Shown in pieces: positions 49,481 through 54,854 of a DNA stretch of 54,854 nt (positions are counted from its first letter, which is position 1; each line of letters opens with the position of its first letter). Under the pieces are notes generated by a model. That model saw nothing but the letters and a program-made list of their open reading frames with translations. It was not told the DNA's origin and did no database searches. Source of the stretch: Tannerella sp. GTDB taxonomy: Bacteria; Bacteroidota; Bacteroidia; Bacteroidales; Tannerellaceae. The stretch spans positions 1 to 54,854 of the forward strand of contig JAISUI010000108.1 in NCBI GenBank assembly GCA_031272155.1. The letters are read 5' to 3'. A program made the position numbers and the translations under genes.

Positions 49481-52339
49481 ATGCAAAAAATAAAATCACT
49501 CCGCCTTATTTTTCGGGAGTTGCAGGAAGACGGATTTATCGCCCGAACTCCCGAAAACGAAACCGTCCGTTTCTGTGGAAATTCGTATCAAAAGGCGATG
49601 CTTTCGGAACTGTCCGGCTGTCTCAAGTTGGGGAATGTCATCAATCTACTGAATGTCACTCAGATAGATAAAGAAAATGTTATTTCGGAATTTATAATCC
49701 TGGAACCGGACTACTTAGTGGACATCAGTATGCTGGCCGAATGTTTCCGGGTTTACGGCCATCATCCGCTGAACTACATACATGGACGCCTGCAACAAAA
49801 GGAAATCACACCGGCCATGTTGCTGGGAAATACCGCCAACTTTTTCATTGACGAAATCATCAATGCCGATCAGCATCATCCGGTGGACTGCGCCGGCGCA
49901 CTAAAAAATGTTTTTCATGCCATGGCGTATGAATTTACGGTTTGCGATGGCTTGAAAAACCCCGAAACCGGAACTGTCTTTTTTGCCAATTGCCAACGAC
50001 ACTTTGACCATATCCGTAAAGTGGTGGATGAGTTATTTCCGCGTACCGGCATGGACAAAAACAAATTAGTAGTGGAACCGTCGTTTATCTCCGATTTGCT
50101 GGGATTGCAGGGACGTCTGGATGTTATGTCGGCCGATTTTTCCGGTTTTATTGAGTTGAAATCGGGAAAAGCCATCGAAGACTATCGAAACAACGGGATG
50201 TTTCTCCATGCCGCCCTGAATCATTATACCCAAATGATCCTCTACCTGGCCATTCTTGAATTTAACTTGGACCTGAATCCGGACAATATCCGTTCCTACT
50301 TGCTGTACTCCAAATATCCCGTGCTGAGCAAAGAAAATCATTCGCGCCGTCATCTTAGCGAAGCGTTATATCTGCGTAACTTGATTGTAGCCAACGATTT
50401 CCGTATTCAGTATGAAAACCGTAGCGATTATACGCGGGCAGTTCTTAAAAACATCAATTCCACGGAATTGAACACCAACCGGATGTCTAACCTGTTTTTC
50501 GACAACTATCTGCGTCCGTCCATAGACAAATTTCAATCCCTGTATGCTTCGCTGAACGAAACGGAGCAATTATATATAGACCGCTTATACACCTTTATCA
50601 CCAAAGAATTATGGCTGTCGAAAGTAGGCGAACGCGAATATGAAGGCGTAAAAAAGGCATCCGTGTTATGGGGCGCTCCAATAGAAGACATCATGGCCGC
50701 CGGCGGGATACTGTATGATTTGAAAATCAAAGACAACCGCGCCGCTTCGGAATCGCATGACATCGTATTGACCATACCCAAATACAAAAATTTGTATCTG
50801 CCCAACTTTCGTCCGGGCGACGCTGTCGTCCTCTATGAACGCAACAGCGACGCTGATCGGGTGAACAACCGGCAAGTGTTCAAAGGCGCCATTGATTCAT
50901 GGGATGCCAGCCAGGTAAAAATCAGGTTGCGACACCGCCAGAAAAACCCGGCGGTCTGGAACACGGATTCGCGCTACGCGATCATGCACGATTATTTGGA
51001 CACTATTTATACCGGAATGTTCAACGCCCTGGCATGTTTCATGGAAGCCAACAGCGACAGAAGGTCGTTGTTGATGGGAAACGCTCCCAAATCGCCGGAC
51101 GAAATCTTCCTGTTAGTCGGACCACCGGGCACGGGAAAAACATCACTCGCCCTGAAACAGATGGTTACCGATGAATTGGAAACACATCCCGACCATAATA
51201 TCCTGTTGCTGGCCTATACCAATCGAGCCGTGGACGAGATATGTAAAGCCTTGGCAGACATAACTTACGCGCCCATGTTTGTCCGTCTCGGTAACGAATT
51301 GAACTGTGACCCGGCATTCCGCCCTCACCTGCTGGAGAATCAACTGAAACGTTGCCGGACAAGAAGTGAAGTGACGACGATTCTGAATGGCTGCCATATT
51401 TATGCCGGAACGGTCGCTTCGGTATGGAAAAAGCCGGAACTGTTGGCTTTGAAGCAGTTTGAATTAGCCATCATTGACGAAGCGACACAATTATTGGAAT
51501 CTCATTTGCTGGGCGTTTTATCCATCAAAACCAAAACGGGCGAGAACGCCATCAAACGAATCGTCATGATTGGCGACCACAAGCAACTGCCGGCTGTAGT
51601 GCTGCAAACAAAAGAAGAAAGCCGTGTGGATGAAACGCTTCTGCATGAAACAGGGCTGACCAATCTGAGCAATTCGCTCTTCGAGCGCCTCTACCACAAA
51701 TACCAGACGGCAGGACTGACATCGGCCTGCGGTTTCCTGTCAAAACAGGGACGGATGCATCCGGATATTTCCGAGTTCCCTTCCCGCCATTTTTATGAAG
51801 GACGCTTGGAAACGGTGGGACTGCCCCATCAATTGGAAACGGAATATCCTTTCAAACGGTTGCGATTTCATCCGGTAACGCCTTCGGGGAAAGATGTTTC
51901 CGACAAATCCAACATCCGTGAAGCCGAAAAAGCAGTCGCCATCTGCATGGAAATCCATGCCTATTGCCAATCGCACGGGAAACCGTTCTTGCCACAGTCG
52001 GTTGGAATCATTACCCCTTATCGCAACCAAATCGCATTGATACGTAAATGTTTGCACAAAAGCGGAATAGAAGCCTTCTCCGACATCCTGGTGGATACCG
52101 TGGAACGCTTTCAGGGAAGCCAGCGCGAGATTATTATCTACTCGTTTTGCGTCAAAAATGAACAGCAACTCCATGCGTTGCCTAATATCCTGGAAGAAAA
52201 CGGTCAAACCATTGACAGAAAATTGAATGTTGTCCTGACCCGCGCCCGGAAACAACTCGAAATAATTGGAAATGCTACAATCCTGAACAAAAACCGGATT
52301 TACAGCAAACTGCTGGAACACATCCGGCAGGTGGAATAA
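49481..52339 (+). CDS. Dna2-like PD-(D/E)XK nuclease and SF1 helicase
   Basis: This is a 952-residue cytoplasmic protein. The N-terminal half has a PD-(D/E)XK nuclease core: QGRLDVM with D214, then GFIELKSGK with E225 and K227, the Cas4/Dna2/RecB arrangement. I see no cysteine cluster for the Fe-S site found in Cas4 and Dna2. The C-terminal half is a superfamily 1 helicase: Walker A GPPGTGKT at 547-554, then IIDEATQL near 666, GDHKQLPAVV, GIITPYRNQ, VDTVERFQGSQREIIIYS and NVVLTRARKQL. It likely trims and unwinds DNA in repair or replication; a defence role is possible but nothing nearby supports it. Confidence 0.9.
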   Translation: MQKIKSLRLIFRELQEDGFIARTPENETVRFCGNSYQKAMLSELSGCLKLGNVINLLNVTQIDKENVISEFIILEPDYLVDISMLAECFRVYGHHPLNYIHGRLQQKEITPAMLLGNTANFFIDEIINADQHHPVDCAGALKNVFHAMAYEFTVCDGLKNPETGTVFFANCQRHFDHIRKVVDELFPRTGMDKNKLVVEPSFISDLLGLQGRLDVMSADFSGFIELKSGKAIEDYRNNGMFLHAALNHYTQMILYLAILEFNLDLNPDNIRSYLLYSKYPVLSKENHSRRHLSEALYLRNLIVANDFRIQYENRSDYTRAVLKNINSTELNTNRMSNLFFDNYLRPSIDKFQSLYASLNETEQLYIDRLYTFITKELWLSKVGEREYEGVKKASVLWGAPIEDIMAAGGILYDLKIKDNRAASESHDIVLTIPKYKNLYLPNFRPGDAVVLYERNSDADRVNNRQVFKGAIDSWDASQVKIRLRHRQKNPAVWNTDSRYAIMHDYLDTIYTGMFNALACFMEANSDRRSLLMGNAPKSPDEIFLLVGPPGTGKTSLALKQMVTDELETHPDHNILLLAYTNRAVDEICKALADITYAPMFVRLGNELNCDPAFRPHLLENQLKRCRTRSEVTTILNGCHIYAGTVASVWKKPELLALKQFELAIIDEATQLLESHLLGVLSIKTKTGENAIKRIVMIGDHKQLPAVVLQTKEESRVDETLLHETGLTNLSNSLFERLYHKYQTAGLTSACGFLSKQGRMHPDISEFPSRHFYEGRLETVGLPHQLETEYPFKRLRFHPVTPSGKDVSDKSNIREAEKAVAICMEIHAYCQSHGKPFLPQSVGIITPYRNQIALIRKCLHKSGIEAFSDILVDTVERFQGSQREIIIYSFCVKNEQQLHALPNILEENGQTIDRKLNVVLTRARKQLEIIGNATILNKNRIYSKLLEHIRQVE

Positions 52340-52380
52340 ACAAAATTCCATCATTTCGTAAAAAAAAATTCCTTTTTTTA

Positions 52381-52411
52381 TTTGCGCTTTCAAAAACTTC
52401 ACCTATCTTTG
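52381..52411 (+). promoter_or_regulatory. Housekeeping promoter upstream of the ECF sigma gene
   Basis: TTTG at 52381-52384 and TATCTTTG at 52404-52411 have a 19-nt spacer, one of the best matches in the window. Transcription would begin near 52418, leaving an unusually long leader of about 230 bases before the sigma start. The 309-base gap 52340-52648 holds this promoter, a small stem (TTAATT/AATTAA at 52554-52568), a poly-G run and an SD sequence. Confidence 0.75.
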
Positions 52412-52480
52412 CCATTGTCTGAAGTGTCGCAGGGAAGAGACTGAAGATAAAAGATAATTGTTGTTGATGTTACAAGAAGT

Positions 52481-52594
52481 ATGAATTGCAATCATCCTGT
52501 TAATACATTAATTATATGTCGCCCTCTCACAGCGCAGGAAAACATCCCCTCACTTAATTGTGAATTAATGTTAATTGGGGGGGGGGGGGGGTAG
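52481..52594 (+). other. Possible 37-codon upstream ORF running through the poly-G tract
   Basis: ATG at 52481 opens 32 codons, then five Gly codons made by the G run, then TAG at 52592-52594. There is no SD-like sequence or family match, so it may not be translated. It matters because adding one G would remove this stop and carry the frame across the sigma start, to a TGA at 52657-52659 in the present numbering. Confidence 0.25.
52577..52591 (+). repeat. Homopolymer of 15 G
   Basis: Fifteen consecutive G lie 57 bases upstream of the sigma-factor ATG, in its leader. Tracts this long are prone to replication slippage and are a known basis of phase variation. An assembly or sequencing length error is the main alternative. 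It directly follows a TTAATT/AATTAA stem. Confidence 0.9.
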
Positions 52595-52648
52595 ATGTAA
52601 CGCTCTATTCTTCAATTATTTACACCAATTTTAGGAAGGAGGCGCCTC

Positions 52649-53215
52649 ATGAACTATGAAGAATTGTTTATGCGGATGGCTCTCTATGATGATGAAGCGG
52701 CTTTTCGGACGATTTTCTACCAGTTTTTCGCTCCGCTATGTTCGTATGCCATGCGTTATCTTCACGTCAAAGAGGATTGTGAAGACGCTGTGCAGGAAAC
52801 CTTCCTGAAAATCTGGAAAGACAGGAAAAAACTGGATATCAGTCGTTCCTTTCGCAATTTCTTAGTTACAGCCGTCAAAAATACCTGCATTGACCACTTG
52901 CGCAAACAACATACGGAACACCTCTGGCAAACCTGGTACACGGAAAACTATACCGAAGAAACGGACGAAGACCTTTATTCGGCCACCGAGCTGGAGGAAA
53001 AACTGCAAACAGCCTTGGCCAAACTTCCCGATCCTGTCCGCATCGTTTTTGAAATGAGTCGGATCGAAGGAAAAACATATCCTCAAATTGCTGAGGAACA
53101 ACATATTTCAATCAAAACAGTAGAAGCTTATATCACAAAGGCGCTGAAACTGCTTCGGGTAGAGTTGGCGGATTTTCTGCCTCTCTATCTGTACTGGTTT
53201 TATTTTTTAACATAG
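52649..53215 (+). CDS. ECF-type RNA polymerase sigma factor (FecI-like)
   Basis: This 188-residue protein has sigma region 2 (YEELFMRMALYDDEAAFRTIF, YLHVKEDCEDAVQETFLKIW) and region 4 (LAKLPDPVRIVFEMSRIEG, YPQIAEEQHISIKTVEAYI), with no region 3, as in ECF factors. The start is set by a strong SD, AGGAAGGAGG, at 52633-52642, unusual in Bacteroidetes, where SD sequences are weak. A fecR anti-sigma gene follows, then a SusC-like receptor with a signalling domain. This is the FecI/FecR/FecA layout for surface-sensed induction. Confidence 0.93.
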   Translation: MNYEELFMRMALYDDEAAFRTIFYQFFAPLCSYAMRYLHVKEDCEDAVQETFLKIWKDRKKLDISRSFRNFLVTAVKNTCIDHLRKQHTEHLWQTWYTENYTEETDEDLYSATELEEKLQTALAKLPDPVRIVFEMSRIEGKTYPQIAEEQHISIKTVEAYITKALKLLRVELADFLPLYLYWFYFLT

Positions 53216-53241
53216 GGTAATTGGCTTGTTGCCCGTCAAAT
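53199..53241 (+). promoter_or_regulatory. Putative ECF-sigma promoter before fecR
   Basis: The element reads TTTATTTTTTA, then CATAGGGTA (53211-53219), a 14-nt spacer and CGTCAAAT (53234-53241). The same parts recur before the receptor gene at 54195-54237. CGTC is a common -10 core for ECF sigma factors, so AGGGTA would be the -35 part. It overlaps the end of the sigma gene; the TAG stop is inside CATAGGG. Confidence 0.5.
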
Positions 53242-53255
53242 CAATATGAATAAAA

Positions 53256-54194
53256 ATGATGACAGAAAAAGAAAATAACCAAACAAATGATATGCAACGC
53301 ATTTTCCAATTGACGGATTCTTTGGCGTTTCAACGAAAAATAGACGTGGATCGCCACTGGCATACCGTCAGCAGGAAAATCAAGCACCTACGATATCGCC
53401 AACGCACCCTGCATTTCCTGCGCAACGTCGCCGCCATCCTTTTCATTCCGGTAGTAATCGGAGGCGCTCTTTACGTGTGGTCTGGGAAAAGTGTGCCGGA
53501 CAATACGCCTGTCGAACAGGTGACCGTTACTTCGGCCTGCGGGCAAATCAGTAAAATCGTCCTGCCTGACGGGTCGGAAGTATGGCTAAACTCAGGATCT
53601 TCGCTTACTTATCCTCAGCGCTTTACGGGCGAAAGGCGAAGCGTAGGTCTCGTCGGGGAAGCCTATTTCGCAGTCAAAGCTGATTCGCGACATCGCTTTG
53701 ACGTACGGGTCAATGGATTAATTGTAAGTGCATTGGGTACGGAATTTAATGTTAATGCCTACCCCGGAGACGATTCCCTGCGAATTACGCTCTCCAAAGG
53801 ACATATCGAAATCGAAAGTCCCACTTTGGAAATCCCGCTGGCGCTGACGCCGGGGCAACAGTTTGCCTGCTCCACTGCCGGCAAGGGATTCGCGTGTTCG
53901 GACGTCAATTTGTATGTCGAAACGGCGTGGCGCGAAGGAAAACTTGTATTCAGGCGCACCAGCATGGCGGAAATCGTCAAACAACTGTCGCGCCGTTTCA
54001 ACGTTGATATTGAAATGAAAGACAAGGCGCTGTACGAATACAACTATTCGGCGACGTTCACAACCGAAAGCATCGGCGAAATCCTGTCGTTGCTGGAAAA
54101 ATCGGCGCCTATTCGTTGTGAAATAACAGAACCTGAACAAAATCATGAATTTGCATTTTCCAAACGAAAAATTATAATCAAAATGAGAAAATAA
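53256..54194 (+). CDS. FecR-family anti-sigma factor
   Basis: This is a 312-residue inner-membrane protein; the second ATG at 53259 is an equally good start. About 55 cytoplasmic residues that would hold the sigma factor precede one membrane helix (residues about 57-75, NVAAILFIPVVIGGALYVW). The periplasmic FecR domain follows with KIVLPDGSEVWLNSGSSL, TYPQRF and LVGEAYFAV, then ALGTEFNVNAY. A DUF4974-like C-terminal domain (FRRTSMAEIVKQLSRRFNV) faces the receptor. It should hold the sigma factor inactive until the receptor signals. Confidence 0.93.
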   Translation: MMTEKENNQTNDMQRIFQLTDSLAFQRKIDVDRHWHTVSRKIKHLRYRQRTLHFLRNVAAILFIPVVIGGALYVWSGKSVPDNTPVEQVTVTSACGQISKIVLPDGSEVWLNSGSSLTYPQRFTGERRSVGLVGEAYFAVKADSRHRFDVRVNGLIVSALGTEFNVNAYPGDDSLRITLSKGHIEIESPTLEIPLALTPGQQFACSTAGKGFACSDVNLYVETAWREGKLVFRRTSMAEIVKQLSRRFNVDIEMKDKALYEYNYSATFTTESIGEILSLLEKSAPIRCEITEPEQNHEFAFSKRKIIIKMRK

Positions 54195-54237
54195 TTTATT
54201 TTTTACATAGGGTATCCGGCACCGTACCCCGTCAAAT
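54195..54237 (+). promoter_or_regulatory. Putative ECF-sigma promoter before the susC-like gene
   Basis: TTTATTTTTTA (54195-54205), CATAGGGTA (54206-54214), a 15-nt spacer and CGTCAAAT (54230-54237) repeat the element found before fecR. It begins directly after the fecR stop and ends 33 bases before the receptor ATG. Confidence 0.5.
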
Positions 54238-54270
54238 AGACAAATAAAAACTTTATTAAACAGTGTGCCA

Positions 54271-54854
54271 ATGAACAAATTTGTAAAACCGGAAATGCAG
54301 GCATTCCGTTGCCTGATTTCCAAAATACCATTAACTATGCGTATTACATCTATCTTGTTGGTCTGTATCTTCCTTCAAGCAAGTGCAGAACCATTGTATC
54401 CGCAATCCACACGTATATCGTTGGATTTGAAAAATGTGACGGTCGAGGAAGCCCTCAACACAATTGAGGAGCGTTCCGAATACTATTTCCTGTATAACAG
54501 CAAATTGGTAGATGTGGACCGTAAAGTGGACGTGAAGGCGAAGGATCAGTTGATTTTTTCCATCTTAGACGGCATGTTCGCATCAACGGATGTGGCCTAC
54601 AAAGTGGAAGACCGTCAAATCATTCTGAGCCGCAAAGATTTAGTGCTTGCCGACGTGCAGCAAACCGGCAAGCGTATTACCGGCAAGATCGTTGATCAAA
54701 CCGGCGAACCCGTCGTCGGGGCGAACGTGGTCGAAAAAGGTACGACAAACGGGAACATCACGGATGCGGACGGGAAATTTTCGCTATTAGTCAAAGAGAA
54801 TGCTACACTCGTGATTTCCTTTGTCGGATATGTGACGCAGGAAATCGCAATCGG
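54271..54854 (+). CDS. SusC/RagA TonB-dependent receptor with STN signalling domain, 3' end outside window
   Basis: About 194 residues are visible before the window ends in frame. An N-terminal signal peptide (MRITSILLVCIFLQASA region) is preceded by about 22 extra residues, as is common in this family. The STN (secretin/TonB short N-terminal) domain follows: ISLDLKNVTVEEALNTIEE with YYFLYNSKLV, the part that contacts FecR. The carboxypeptidase-regulatory-like domain then begins at TGKIVDQTGEPVVGANV and includes TDADGKFSL and FVGYVTQE. The barrel and substrate lie beyond the window. The STN domain marks it as the signalling receptor for the adjacent sigma/FecR pair. Confidence 0.92.
   Translation, partial: MNKFVKPEMQAFRCLISKIPLTMRITSILLVCIFLQASAEPLYPQSTRISLDLKNVTVEEALNTIEERSEYYFLYNSKLVDVDRKVDVKAKDQLIFSILDGMFASTDVAYKVEDRQIILSRKDLVLADVQQTGKRITGKIVDQTGEPVVGANVVEKGTTNGNITDADGKFSLLVKENATLVISFVGYVTQEIAI

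Overview
The window is a stretch of a Bacteroidales (phylum Bacteroidota) chromosome. The evidence is a SusC/TonB receptor behind an ECF sigma/FecR pair, families largely confined to this phylum (DUF2851, DUF6089, DUF6242, OmpH pairs beside BamA), PPi-dependent phosphofructokinase, and repeated promoters of the Bacteroidetes type (-7 TAnnTTTG, often with a -33 TTTG). G+C is moderate by eye. I cannot name the genus. There are no rRNA genes, no recognisable insertion sequences and no CRISPR array; one tRNA (Pro, CGG) is present.

Layout. 1-3.4 kb is accessory: a truncated unknown gene, a DUF805 membrane protein carrying a zinc ribbon and bracketed by two related hairpins, and a PIN-domain toxin-antitoxin pair bracketed by 48-bp direct repeats. 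3.4-8.5 kb: DUF2851, then a rightward operon dapB - lepB - a signal-peptidase paralogue that has lost its catalytic residues - WbqC-like. 8.5-12.6 kb (minus): a Tat-exported Gfo/Idh/MocA oxidoreductase and a type IIG-like DNA methyltransferase with eroded motifs. 12.7-16.1 kb (plus): two envelope fusion proteins, DoxX + TIM barrel and CapA + NlpC/P60. 16.2-31.3 kb: housekeeping genes ribE, pfp, pyrF, tRNA-Pro, anmK, rplS, then a leftward envelope operon DUF6242 - DUF6089 - uppS - bamA - ompH - ompH - murI - VanX-like dipeptidase, and ribD. 31.4-33.4 kb: prmC-recX-comF.

33.4-43.5 kb is a leftward 13-gene block with all genes overlapping or nearly touching. It encodes a ketoreductase, three ketosynthases with intact Cys-His-His, a chain-length-factor-like ketosynthase, a half-length ketosynthase-like protein, two acyl carrier proteins, two hotdog enzymes, a cobalamin-type radical SAM enzyme, an LpxL-like acyltransferase and a small EamA/SMR-like transporter. 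It resembles an aryl-polyene/type II fatty-acid-like pathway but carries no aryl starter enzyme, no AMP ligase and no MMPL exporter. It is the best candidate for an undescribed lipid or pigment system here.

43.6-49.4 kb: xseA with a subtilase, then the ribosomal operon rplM-rpsI-rpsB-tsf with a strong terminator. 49.5-52.3 kb: a Dna2-like nuclease-helicase. 52.4-54.85 kb: a FecI/FecR/FecA-type surface-signalling locus. A run of 15 G precedes the sigma gene, and a shared 43-bp element precedes both fecR and the susC-like receptor; this suggests slippage control of the sigma factor and sigma-dependent control of the two downstream genes.
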